A stretch of DNA of 64,000 nucleotides, taken from positions 612,185,755 to 612,249,754 of the forward strand of contig NC_081409.1 of NCBI RefSeq assembly GCF_030272615.1, written 5' to 3'. The translations under genes and the position numbers were made by a program. The notes under the pieces are model-generated. The model saw only the letters and a program-made list of their open reading frames with translations, ran no database searches and was not told the origin of the DNA. Shown piece after piece: positions 47,266-59,284 of this stretch (positions within the stretch are counted from its first letter, which is position 1; each line of letters begins with the position of its first letter). The DNA is from Cryptomeria japonica (Eukaryota > Streptophyta > Pinopsida > Cupressales > Cupressaceae).

Positions 47266-47545
47266 GTGTTCGAGCGAAATATGGGTGTTCACTTGAACTT
47301 ACCCTTGGAGTTTGAGCGAACCACGTTGCGAACCTGGGTTCGCTCGAACTGCGAATGATTTTTGGGTTCAAGCGAACCTCCTAAAATATTAATATTTTAG
47401 GGGGTTCGCTCGAACCCCCCATTCGCTCGAACCCTTTTTCAGTTAGGGTTTTTTTAAATATTTATAAAAAGCAAAAGTGACAGTTAAAGGGTCATTATCA
47501 AAGTTGTCTTTTTTTGTCTAGTGGGGGTTGGATCGAACCAGTCGT
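47266..47545. repeat. Left subterminal cluster of GGTTCG(N)TCGAACC-type motifs
   Basis: About seven variants between 47266 and 47434, including GGGGTTCGCTCGAACCCC at 47401-47418, plus GGTTGGATCGAACC near 47526. The motif is near-palindromic, as expected for a dimeric DNA-binding protein site. Confidence 0.85.
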
Positions 47546-48080
47546 CAGCATCACGTCACCGAGCTTTGTCTGCAGTAGCTAGCGTCTTTCATATTTCAGT
47601 TTTTGACCTTTATTATATCAGGTGCACAAAATAACCCTTTGTTTGGTTTAATAATGTCTTTTTTTATTAAGTTAATAAATAATTTGTTTGTTAATTTATT
47701 TTTTAATTAAATAATTGTATATAGTTATTATTTTTCAACATTTTAGAAAAATGTTTGATAATTTATTGTTTTTCATTATTTTAGAAAAATGTTTGATAAT
47801 TTAATGTTTTGACTAAAATGTGTCAATTTGTTTTTAAAATTACATAATTGTATATATGTATATTTTTTTCAACATTTTAAAAAATTGTTATGAAAAACAT
47901 AGAAAACTAAGGTAGTAAATCGGAACTTAGAAAAACATTAGCAAAATAAGACAATTAGAAAAATGTCGCAAATGTAAATATAATAAATTAAACTTTAGAA
48001 AAATTAATAAATTTTAATTTAAATAAACATTAGAAAATTTGGATAACAAATCTAGACAAATTAGACAAATTAGAAAATCC
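47546..48080. other. AT-rich spacer in the DNA transposon
   Basis: No gene. A repeated TTTTAGAAAAATGTTTGATAA segment occurs twice (47742-47762, 47782-47803). Confidence 0.6.
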
Positions 48081-50487
48081 TAGTGTGAAGGACATACCCC
48101 TTAGTTCATCACATAGTGTCTTAAGGGGTCGTATGTGGTTCTAAGGGGTCACGCATGCATTGACACATGCGTGACCCCTTAGTAGGTCACATATGACCCC
48201 TTATAACATCCTACTGTACATATGACATTCCCCTTAGGATCATATAGTGTCCTAAGGGGTCATATGTGGTCCTGACCCATTAGAACTGCATATGACCCCT
48301 TATAAAATCCTAGTGTGAACGACATACCCCTTAGTTCATCACATGGTGTCTTAAGGGGTCGTATGTGGTCCTAAGGGGTCATGCATGCATTGACACATGC
48401 ATGACCCCTTAGTAGGTCACATATGACCCCTTATAACATCCTACTATACATATGACATTCCCCTTAGGATCATATAGTGTCCTAAGGGGTCATATATGGT
48501 ACTGACCCATAAGAACTGCATATGACCCCTTATAAAATCCAAGTGTGAATGACATACACCTTAGTTCATCACATAGTGTCTTAAGGGGTCGTATGTGGTC
48601 CTAAGGGGTCACGCATGCATTGACACATGCATGACCCCTTAGTAAGTCACATATGACCCCTTATAACATCCTATTGTACATATGACATTCCCCTTAGGAT
48701 CATATAGTGTCCTAAGGGGTCATATGTGGTCTTGACCCATTAGAACCGCATATGACCCCTTATAAAATCCTAGTGTGAACAACATACCCCTTAGTTCATC
48801 ACATAGTGTCTTAAGGGGTCGTATGTGGTCCTAAGGGGTCACACATGCATTGACACATGTGTGACCCCTTAGTAGGTCACATATGACCAGGCTTATAACA
48901 TCCTATTGTACATATGACATTCCCCTTAGGATCATATAGTGTCCTAAGGGATCAAATGTGGTCCTGACCCATTAGAACAGCATATGACCCCTTATAAAAT
49001 CCTAGTGTGAAGGACATACCCCTTAGATCATCACATAGTGTCTTAAGGGGTCGTATGTGGTCATAAGGGGTCACGCATGCATTGACACATGCGTGACCCC
49101 TTAGTAGGTCACATATGACCCCTTATAACATCCTACTATACATATGACATTCTCCTTAGGATCATATAGTGTCCTAAGGGGTCATATGTGGTCCTGGCCC
49201 ATTAGAACTGCATATGACCCCTTATAAAATCCTAGTGTGAATGACATACCCCTTAGTTCATCACATAGTGTCTTAAGGGGTCGTATGTGGTCCTAAGGGG
49301 TCACACATGCATTGACACATGCATGACCCCTTAGTAGGTCACATATGACCCCTTATAACATCCTACTATACATATGACATTCCCCTTAGGATCATATAGT
49401 GTCGTAAGGGGTCATATGTGGTCCTGGCCCATTAGAACCACATATGACCCCTTATAAAATCCTAGTTTGAACGACATACCCCTTAGTTCATCACATAGTG
49501 TCTTAAGGGATCATATGTGGTCCTAAGGGGTCACGCATGCATTGACACATGTGTGACCCCTTAGTAGGTCACATATGACCCCTTATAACATCCTACTATA
49601 CATATGGCATTCCCCTTAGGATCATATAGTGTCCTAAGGGGTCATATGTGGTCCTGACCCATTAGAACCACATATGACCCCTTATAAAATCCTAGTGTGA
49701 ACGACATACCCCTTAGTCCATCACATAGTGTCTTAAGGGGTTGTATGTGGTCCTAAAGGGTCATGCATGCATTGACACATGCGTGACCCCTTAGTAGGTC
49801 ACATATGACCCCTTATAACATCCTACTATACATATTACATTCCCCTTAGGATCATATAGTGTCCTAAGGGGTCATATGTGGTCCTGACCCATTAGAACCG
49901 CATATGACCCCTTATAAAATGCTAGTGTGAATGACATACCCCTTAGTCCATCACATAGTGTCTTAAGGGGTCGTATGTGGTCCTAAGGGGTCACACATGC
50001 ATTGACACATGTGTGACCCCTTAGTAGGTCACATATGACCCCTTATAACATCCTATTGTACATATGACATTTCCTATGTGTCCTACAGGGTCATATGACC
50101 CCTTATAACATCCTACTGTACATATGACATTCCCCTTAGGATCATATAGTGTCCTAACATATGCATGACCCTTTAGAACTGCATATGACCCCTTATAAAA
50201 TCCTAGTGTCAACGTCATACCCCTTAGTCCATCACATAGTGTCTTAAGGGGTCGTATGTGGTCCTAAGGGGTCACGCATGCATTGACACATGCGTGACCC
50301 CTTAGTAGGTCACATATGACCCCTTATAACATCCTACTATACATATGACATTTCCTATGTGTCCTAAGGGGTCATATGACCCCTTATAACATCCTACTAT
50401 ACATATGACATTCCCCTTATGATCATATAGTGTCCTAACATATGCATGACCCCTTAGAACTGCATATGACCCCTTATAAAATCCAAG
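48081..50487. repeat. 230-bp tandem array, ten units, each with a hairpin
   Basis: Unit starts at 48081, 48311, 48541, 48771, 49003, 49233, 49463, 49693, 49923 and 50204; the period is 230 bp except 232 once and 281 for the ninth unit. Each unit has a 17-bp perfect or near-perfect inverted repeat, CTAAGGGGTCACGCATG / CATGCGTGACCCCTTAG around CATTGACA, plus further CATATGACCCCTTA / TAAGGGGTCATATG copies. No ORF of substance. The last unit has an internal duplication. Confidence 0.97.
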
Positions 50488-50757
50488 CCCAAATGTTATA
50501 TATCATGTTCTTGAATTTTTTATGTATGTCAAAGATTTAAATATACACGTGTTAGATCTCTCTATCTCTCTGAAATATATGTTATCTCTAGATCTGAAAT
50601 ATATGTTATCTCTCTCTCTCTCACTGAAATATTTGAAATTTTTACATTTATTTTTTGAAAATGAAAATGATCTCTCTCTCTCATGAAGATTTATATGTAT
50701 AATCTCTCTCTCTCTGCTTACATATTTATTTTAACTTTATGACATGTACCTAGATAG
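50488..50757. other. CT-rich leader before the plus-strand gene
   Basis: Several CTCTCTCTC runs (50555-50720), of the kind often seen in plant 5' UTRs. Confidence 0.6.
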
Positions 50758-52743
50758 ATGGCATCCCAGGATATACCTTCGCAGGCTCCTGATCAGGATC
50801 CACCTGCGCAGGCTCCACATCAGGAGCCACACATTGATGATGTTGATCCTCCATAGTAGGATCCTCCATAGAAGGATCCCCCCTTGCCCGACATTGCTAC
50901 TATTTTTTAGTATAGTGATCGGGAGTTGCATAGGTTGAGGGCCATATTAGATGACCCTCATACTAATGGCGTGTACAAGAGTACATGCACGTCCATTTTT
51001 TATAGTTTGCGAACATTGAGGGACCGCTTAGTTTCTCATACCTCATTCTCACATGAGGTTATAGAGGATATATATAGACAATTGAGGAGTGAGGTGAGGG
51101 GTTCTCATTCTTTTGCTGATGTGGTGGGGGTGGTCTCGAAGGAGACCATCAAGGAGAGATGCTTTCCACAATATCAGGAGAAGAGTAAGGTGAGGGGATA
51201 TCAGGTTACCAGATGTATCGACCCACATGTTGCATCACTGATTTACCCATGCTTCTTAGCTGCCCATGGTCATTATCCTAATAACAACCAGATACCATTA
51301 TACTTTGCACAGAAGGTATTTGTTGAGGTTCATTATCAAATGAAACCAAACTACCTTGATATTCTAGGATATTATGGACAGGGGAGGGGTAGGATTGCTG
51401 ATAGAGATGCATATTGTAGGCGTGATAGATCTCCGCCTAGACATAGGGACCTTGTTGGCCAAAGATTTCCTGCAGTAGTCCCAGCCATGGCACCCATAGC
51501 GGATCACATTGTGATTACTTCTCAGAGAAAAGCAATTGATAGGATTGGACAGATTGCATTAGCAGCAGCCAACATATCTTCTAACAGGGTGGGCAGATAT
51601 ATGATTACTCGACCACGTTCGCGATTATCCACAGATCATGTATCTTCTAGTTGTGGGGGGGCTCCAGATTTAGATGATTGGTATATTTCTGCTAGCATCC
51701 CCTCCCCAAATGAGGTAGTAGCTATAGTCGAAGGTAGTAGACGTGTACAGATGTCACAGTATTTAGCCTAGGACCTACTACATGCTTATAGTTTTATTTC
51801 ATCTCAACTTGGGATACCATTGGCTGATGTTAGAGAGGAGATTCTCAGAGATGGTCAGGCTATAGTGGCATTGATGCATACCCCGAGGTAGTCACAGCAT
51901 TCTCATCACTCTACGCATGCTCCAGGCACTGACCCACCTACAAATCACTATGTTGCTGCAGAGGAGGAGCTACGAGTTGATCATGTCCATATCACAGATG
52001 AGGGCCGCTTGGATTCATTTGAGGAGGAGATACGAGTTGATCAGGTCCATATCACAGATGAGGGTTTGGACTCATTTGAGGATCAACTGAGAGATTTGAG
52101 CCATACTGGATTTATGGACATGCTACTACAATCAGACACTTCATCCATGATGCCCACTCATCTAGTTAGCCCCTTGCACTCCTCAGTGATACGTACAACT
52201 AGAGAGAGATATGTAGGCACGAGTGATGTTGTTGATATGATCATGGGACAGGATCAAACTATACAACCTACTCCAGGTGATACACAGTATGTACATGTAC
52301 ATGTGCATTTTAATTTTTAGAAGATATGTATACATGTTGAAAATTTGTAGGATAAATCTAGATATATATATATCATGTTTAATAAATAATCTAGAGTTCT
52401 AAGTTTTAATTTGTAGATCATTTAAATTGATCATGGACTAATCCTTAAATTGACAGGTAGCTCTTGTCACTCCTTCCTTGAGCTCTGAGCATGTGCATAG
52501 CAGAGATTCTTTAGATGATGTTAGTGTACAGGTTAGTTATGGTTTTTGGTACATATATGTACATGTATGTATACATGCACATTACAATTTATATTTAAAT
52601 TTTTATCTAACTCTACTTGGTTTTGATGTACATGCACGTCTAGAGAGATAGATATATTATATTTAATATTTAAATAAATTCTACTTTTGCAGGACTCCCC
52701 CTTTAATGGTTGCTTAGTTCATAGCCGACATGATCCCTGTTGA
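50758..52743 (+). pseudogene. Plus-strand transposon gene, three exons, six TAG codons
   Basis: From ATG 50758 (MASQDIPSQAPDQDPP) one frame stays open for 511 codons except for TAG at 50854, 50857, 50869, 50908, 51769 and 51889. No TAA, TGA or frameshift interrupts it. Splicing out 52291-52456 (GTACAT...GACAG) and 52532-52692 (GTTAGT...TGCAG) keeps the frame and adds VALVTPSLSSEHV and DSPFNGCLVHSRHDPC, ending TGA at 52743. The N-terminus is Gln/Pro/Asp-rich. The middle has YRQLRSEVRGSHSFADVVG, RCIDPHVASLIYPCFLA and IPLYFAQKVF. The C-terminal part carries a duplicated IRVDQVHITDEG block. Not recognised; it may be an accessory DNA-binding protein of the transposon. Introns are inferred from splice signals only. 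Confidence 0.65.
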
Positions 52744-52799
52744 TTTGCTCTAGACTTTATAGCTCATTTACATTTATCTTTTTATAGACATTCATATTA

Positions 52800-53420
52800 T
52801 ATATATTCATGCACGTACATGGAGTTTAGACTAGATTATACTTTATACCTGGTTTGTGTTTGATCAGATTATACATACATTTGATTATATTAGATTTATA
52901 CATACATTTGATTAGATTAGATTTATACATGTTTGATTATATTAGATTTATACTGTGTTTGATTAGATTAGATTTAAATACTTTTTTTATTAGATTATAT
53001 ATTTCACATGCATGTATGTAATGAAGTTTAGACTAGATTATACTTTATATCTCTGTTGTGTTTGATCGGATTATATAGATTTATACATGTTTGATTATAT
53101 TAGATTTATACATGTTTGATTAGATTAGATTTAAATACATGTTTGATTAGATTGTATATTTCACATGCATGTACAATGAAGTTTAGACAAGATTATACTT
53201 TATATCTCCGTTGTGTTTGATACTAGGATTATATATATTTCCACTACATCATGTGATATGAAGTTTAGACTAGAGATTATATATATTCCATGCACATGTA
53301 CATGTGTTAGATTATATATTCCATGTGCACATACATACATACATGTTAGATTATATATGTACTTTATGTTCGATGGACTGGACTGGATTATATATATATC
53401 ACGTGCACATGTTAGAAGTA
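52800..53420. repeat. Higher-order AT-rich repeat between the two transposon genes
   Basis: A block with (A/G)AGTTTAGACTAGATTATACT recurs at about 52822, 53022, 53180 and 53262. Between copies are 25-30-bp subrepeats of TACATGTTTGATTAGATTAG type. It lies between the 3' ends of the convergent genes. Confidence 0.75.
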
Positions 53421-53933
53421 CAAGTAGATATGCATTAAAATTTAAAAGAACATGTTCAAACAAAAGATTATGTATGAAATGAACAAACTAAACTTAATAG
53501 GTCATGTATTGAATAGTTCACATGTGGTATGTGAGCTTCTAGGTATGTATGTACTATAGTTAAATAGTTGACAACATGTACATGTCCTAATTCCATATTA
53601 TTATATCAATTTTACAAATGTACATATTACATTCTAATTTAAATATGCATTTTTTAATTAAATTATTTTAACTATTGGTCCTTACAAATTATATGCATTT
53701 AGAATTAGATATAGTACCTTATACATACAAATTAAACATGCTTTAAACATGTACATGTACATGAATTAACTTCATGAATACATCCTAATTTGATATAATG
53801 TATTTAAACTTAAAAAATATTTATCCTTTAGTTTCAAAACAAGTTAAGAGATCTAGAAATTATCTTGAGTATTAATTAAATTCATGTGGGCTAAACCACA
53901 TGTGTACTTTGGATTACTAAATATATATATAGT
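53421..53933. other. AT-rich spacer, no gene seen
   Basis: About 500 bp with frequent ACATGTACATG words, which are common through this transposon. Confidence 0.6.
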
Positions 53934-56900
53934 TCATACCACATCAAGTGGTTCAGAACGCTCTTCAATAACACTTAATATTTTGTCATGATCTTCACTA
54001 TCTAGTCTCCACTTTTGAGACCGCCCTCGGCGTGGAACTGTTTGAAGAATTAAGCCAACAGCAATGACCAAGTGACTATACTGATATACCTTGTTGTCAA
54101 TTTGGTATTCAGTGAAATGAATCCCATGTTGAACAATTTTAACTTGTTTGAAATATGTCCCTTGCACTACAACTGATCCTGCATGTACATGTATATAAGA
54201 AATGTGAGAAATTAAAAATTTCCACGTAAGTGATTTGTACATGTACATATTCAAATTAGAACTCAAACCTGTGGGAAATGACATTCCATCACTCATCTCA
54301 AATTTTGATAACTTCTTTCTCTCTTCTGTGCAACGCAATAAATAATAACTAACACCTTCTATATTTCCATCTTCTGCTATGACTGCAAAAATATCTCCTG
54401 CAATTTGACACAAGTTAAATAAATTCTAAGTTATATGTCATTTTTAAGGAAATGTTTACATGTGTACATCATGTATATACCTTTTTTAATCAATCCTGAA
54501 ATATGATCGTAATCACCAGAAATCAAAGGAATGTCTTCAAAGTTTTCATCCTCATTTGAATCCTTGTATGTGTCAGAAACATCTAGTGGCACCATTTTCC
54601 ATTCACTAACATATCCAAGCTCTTGGTTCTTGCAATCAACATAGTTTTTGAAAATGCATTCAGAACAAAAACATGAATAATCCCTAGTGTATAATGTCCA
54701 TGGGCGATTATCTGTACTCATGACACAATGCAAAGATCTTGTCCTCTCTACGCTCTTGCATCCATGCATTTATTTTCTATCCACATCTACAAAATGTACA
54801 TGTGTACAATAATTTACATGTAGATCAAGTTGTTAAATTGAAACATTTGAACTAGGAACATTTTTTTAAAAATTAAATAAAATACTAAAAGAGAACACGT
54901 ATCGGTTATCTCCCAAAACACTCTATATGGAATGGGTTTGTATGTTCTCGATTATGATTCCCTCGGATAATTAGGTTGCTCAAAGTGTTTCTTACACCAT
55001 TCAACAACATCATGTGCCTCTTCTATGCATTCTCCTGTGTACTTTATTTGATGCTTTCTTAGAGCACATTTGATACAAGCTCATGCACCATCATGTTCAC
55101 CCTTTCCATGACCACTCTCAAAAAAACTCCAAACATATGGTATTTTGTCATTTCGATGATATCTACATAGTGCATAAAATGGCCTCGAAGATTTGAATTG
55201 TGTCGCACATCCATCAGACCAAACAAAATGTTTAACTATTGTTATGCCTCTATCTTTCAAATATTCAAAAAACTTCTTAAAGCAATGTTGTACAAAAAGT
55301 ATGTCATGCTCCTTATCATCACTGATATAGAAGTGGTACTCTTTCTTAATGACATGATTTTCAAATGTACTATCAACATCATCCAAATTCATCTGTGCAT
55401 GTCGATAACACATGCACCAAAATAGTGATTTGCTTTGAAAAGTAATACTCTGATTGAATCTCTTTTTGATGTGCAAAAGAGTAATTCTCTGCAAAGTCAA
55501 CTATAGATAGAATAGTTCCAAGTGGGAAAGTGTCTCTTAATCTTTTAAATTGTTCTGCTTGCCACTTGGCAAAAAAACCATGGCATATGTATGGTTTTAT
55601 CAACTTATGAAAATTTTCCATAAATGTTCCAATAGGTATTTCCTCTTCTACATAATCTAGCCTTGTAGATTCCTTTCCAAATTTTGTTTCAAATTTTTTG
55701 TACTTGTAACTCTTGCAATTTACCATCTTCCTTGTGTCAGTATCTTCATCTCTCAAAGGCAATTTAGCCAAGTCCCCACATGTTCCACAAATTCCTCTTA
55801 TGCAATTTATTTGACCAGTTGCATTATCATCTGATTTATCACATAAGATGGATGCTATGAATTGACTTGTTCGTTTAGGAGGAGCATTTTCAAAACCATC
55901 ACTATCTTCTCTAATCTTTCAAAACACCTAATAGTATAAGTCAAATTCGATGTGATAATGACAACAACAAGTTTCGAAAACTTTGTTTAACTTCACATAA
56001 TATAGCCTTAACTGTTCAACCATGGTTTGTCCAATCTTTATATGAGGGTTTGTTTTAGTAAACAATACATACAATTCATGTTTTGTTGTGTCTATCCAAT
56101 GTTTTACATGGAGATCATAACAATCAGGACCAATCCTTTGCTTCATAAAATCTCTACTATCTGATGAAGGATGAGTATTATCATTCCAAAAACTTGTCAC
56201 AAAGTTCCTAACAACATCTTCAATTCTATCAAAATGAGGAGCTCTACACATAATTGCCCAATTCCCTTCTAAGGTAGTATCATCCAAAATCTTTCTCCTT
56301 TTAACATATTTAGATATTGTCCTTCTACTAAAACCAAACTCAGATGACAGTGAAGAGATTTGTCTTTTTTGAGACAATCTTTCATTTACTAAAGATGTCA
56401 ACATCACTCTTCTTGAAATGGTCTTACCTAGTTTTCGAGATTTTTTACCAATGTTCACCAAACCTTTCTTAATGTTATCAACAATAGATTTTTGTACCTG
56501 AGAAGTTTTCCTCTTTTGACTTGTTGTATCTATACCCAAAAATTTCATTGGATCTATTAAGTCTTTATGAGTAAGTACAATTGATAACAATTGAGCTTTT
56601 TCTAGTGTAGTATCAAGATTGTTGAAATGAGACATTATTTCTTTTCCACTTTTATTCATTGACCTCCTTTTAGTATGTCTAGGTTCTTCATTGAGACGTT
56701 TCAACTCATCCACATCCATTTCAAGTAAATGATCTAAATTTTTATAAGAAATATTTCTCTTCACCTGTTTGGCTAGATCCACAATATGCTCATCCATATC
56801 AGTGGTAGGAGGTAAGGAGCCTGACCCCTCTCCTTCAAAGGTCTCCATTGGTTCAACTTGGACAATCTCCTCCCTATGTTCATCAACTATACTGTGTTCT

Positions 56901-58136
56901 TCAAAAGGTTCGTTTGCCTTGACTCTCGCTTCAGAACTCCCTTCTTCTCGAGCTCATTCTAAACATAATTTAAGAGTTTGTGTAAGGTTCTTGAATTAAT
57001 CAGAGATTATTCAATTAGGTTTAAGAATAGGGGTGAATTTGGCTTAAAGGTTTATAACATGTTAAAATTAGCCCGTTCAATTTGGTTTATTAATTTTAAT
57101 TACTTTCAGGACCTTATTGTTATAACTCTAAATAAATTACCTGTTTAGGTTTAAAGTTCAATTTGTTCTCAAGTTAGGATTAAAGTTCAATCTCTAATTT
57201 TGAGCAATAATTTAACACATAAAATAAAATTTTGATAAATTAGAAATTCCAATTTTGAAAATTAAAAGTACAAATATTTTGATGCATGCATATGAATTAA
57301 TTTGTTATGGACCATAATGTAGGTGGACTATAATGTAGGTGACCTCATATTAATTTGTTATGGACCATAACGTAGGTGGACTATAATTTGTCACATCTGT
57401 GTATATTTAAGACCTATTATTGCATAATAGACCTCCTAATCTGAAATGTTTTTGCATGTATGTGAAGTCATATAAATAGTTCACCTAAATTATTCAACAT
57501 GTTTAATAGACCTTATAAATTTATGTCACATTTAAGACCTATAATCAATGTAATAGTCCTAATAGGCCTTATTATTAAAATCAATATGACCATGTATGAA
57601 AAAACATTTCACAATTAATATACTTAACTCCCCTTAAGATAGATATATTATGTGATATTAAAGGACCTATCACATGAAATTACTTGTACATGTATCTAGA
57701 TTAAATAATCAATATATATATAATTTAGAACCTAGAAATTATGACATAATAGGTCTTATCTATTATAAATGGACTTAATTATATAGGAGAAAAATGCATT
57801 TACACGACAAGCAAGTTGATGGAATTTGAAATTTACAAATACACGTGTATTATCTCAAATTAATTATGCTTCCAATTAAAACAAGATTATTTTTAATCCT
57901 ATTATTTCCAATTAATTTAATTAAGATTTTTTAAATTAATTTTCATTAAAAATATTAGATTAAAAATATTGAACTAATTAATTGTTACGTAATACATATT
58001 AAATTAAATAGAAATAAAATTAAAAATACATACTTGCTTCAAGATATATTTGTCTTCTTTCTTCTCGATATCTTTCTTCCGTTTCTGGAGAATAATTCCT
58101 TGAAGTCTTATTATGCCTTCTCTTCTTGTTCCCCAT
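53934..58136 (-). pseudogene. DDE-type transposase-like gene with introns, lightly broken
   Basis: Exon 1, 58136-58034 (MGNKKRRHNKTSRNYSP); exon 2, 56952-54899; exon 3, about 54769-54481; exon 4, 54397-54269; exon 5, 54178-53934. Most junctions have GT/AG and agreeing phase. Exon 2 carries a helix-turn-helix-like stretch (LSSEFGFSRRTISKYVKRR), then VRNFVTSFWND, and CCCHYH with a CIRGICGTCG pair. The likely catalytic core is DFAENYSFAHQKEIQSEYY, then HFVWSDGCATQFKSSRPF, then FFESGHGKGEHDGA. I recall this D...SDG..Q.K...HGKG..DG pattern from unannotated transposase-like proteins of animals. Exons 3-5 add CFCSEC and YYLLRCTEE. Breaks: TAG and TGA after DLYY (about 55930), a one-base shift near 55415, and a TGA after EHDGA. 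The exon 2/3 join is unclear. Confidence 0.75.
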
Positions 58137-58304
58137 GCTTTTACAAAAAACCTTCAAATTATTGCCCTCAAAATAATTTTCAAATGTCTTCTCTCATCCA
58201 AAAATGCGAATTATTTTAATCATTTGTGTGATAAAAAATGAAAAAAATTATGGACATTTATACGACTCCACAAATGAAAAAAAAAATGAAAAATGCGTCC
58301 ATCA

Positions 58305-58476
58305 GAGTTCGAACAAAACCCAACAGTTAAAAATGGTCGGGTTCATTCGAACATGACCATTACAAAAAAGTATGGGCCAAAATCAAGCCCACTGGTTCAA
58401 GCAAATGGGGGTTCGCTCAAACCCCTTATGGTTCGATCGAACCCCATTCGCTTGAAATACTGTTCATTCGAACCCT
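58305..58476. repeat. Right subterminal cluster of GGTTCG(N)TCGAACC-type motifs
   Basis: About seven variants, including GGTTCGATCGAACCCC (a perfect GGTTCGATCGAACC palindrome) near 58430 and GGGTTCATTCGAAC near 58338. They mirror the left cluster. Confidence 0.85.
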
Positions 58477-59243
58477 CCAATTAGAAGTTTTTCCCAAAAA
58501 ATTTCAGAGTTCTGAATAATTAATGACTTCGGAGCTCTGGTTCAAAGCACGAATGGAATAATCTTGATAACCCAAAAATATTAGATGGTAGTACTCGGAG
58601 CAAGCTTTCCAACGAGTATAATTTTGTTATATTTTGAATTTATTATGTTCTTGTTTTTTTAATTTTATGGAAAATTGGTTTTTCACCGAACATGAACTTC
58701 TCTATTCAATGCATTGGGAAAAATAAGAAACTAATTCAAAAAAATTCTGAAAAATATCTATGCCCCTGGTATTGATGTCTTCTTTCTAACAAAAACAAAA
58801 ATTGAATTTCGATTTATATAGAACAAGTTATGTGTTCAAACGTAAACCTATGTCTGAATTATGACTAGTCGGACTTCAAAACTTTATAAAATGAAAAATA
58901 TTGAACATATCACTATAAAACCAAATGGAAGCCTTGGATATTGATGTTACAAACCAAAATTTGAAAGAATTGAGTTTTTATCATTTATAGAATAAAAGTT
59001 ATGCATTTCAGGAGGCACATCACTCTTAAAAAATGTAGTTTGTTGTAAAAAACTACTTTTCGAGGGAGATGGAAAATTAAAAAAAAAATCCTTCAAAAAA
59101 ATTTGAAAAAAATGTATATAGAATCTATAAACAAAATTCTAGAAACCATTAATTTACATCATCTTCAAATTTTTAATAGTTTAAAAGTTATAGTTCTCGG
59201 AAGTTGAAGATTATTTTAAAAATGTACATCTCAGTGTCAAAAG
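58477..59243. other. Right-hand AT-rich spacer of the DNA transposon
   Basis: No gene seen. A-rich, with homopolymer runs around 59080-59110. Confidence 0.55.
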
Positions 59244-59280
59244 TGGCAAAAAAGTGGGAACCATTATTGTGAATTCACCC
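59244..59280 (-). repeat. Right terminal inverted repeat
   Basis: Complement of the left end, two T longer in the T-run, with five mismatched bases in the middle. Ends ...GTGAATTCACCC. Confidence 0.88.
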
Positions 59281-59284
59281 CCTT
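59281..59284 (+). other. Target duplication CCTT, right of the DNA transposon
   Basis: Matches 47187-47190. Confidence 0.85.

Larger units (their letters stand above)
47191..59280. mobile_element. 12.09-kb DNA transposon with 4-bp CCTT target duplication (Sola-like?)
   Basis: Inverted termini of about 35 bp begin GGGTGAATTCACAA at both ends and share GTTCCCACTTT(TT)TGCCA further in. A 4-bp duplication, CCTT, flanks them. Deleting the element restores the reading frame of element H. Inside are a ten-unit 230-bp hairpin array, a plus-strand gene (50758-52743) and a convergent minus-strand transposase-like gene (58136-53934), with palindromic motif clusters near each end. A 4-bp target duplication and GRG-type termini would suit the Sola group, but that family name is from memory and is tentative. 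Length excludes ordinary MITEs, and the ends are not CACTA. Confidence 0.88.

Noticed and set aside
48081-50487. CRISPR array
   Set aside because: Units are 230 bp with no unique spacers and the context is a eukaryotic transposon; it is a satellite array.
50854-51891. Genuine amber recoding (TAG read as Gln)
   Set aside because: Nothing else suggests an altered code: the neighbouring elements carry both TAG and TAA stops at Gln positions, which fits deamination better.
47191-59280. CACTA, hAT, MULE or Helitron identity
   Set aside because: Ends do not start CACTA; the duplication is 4 bp rather than 3, 8 or 9; no Rep/helicase motif and the ends are inverted repeats, which Helitrons lack.
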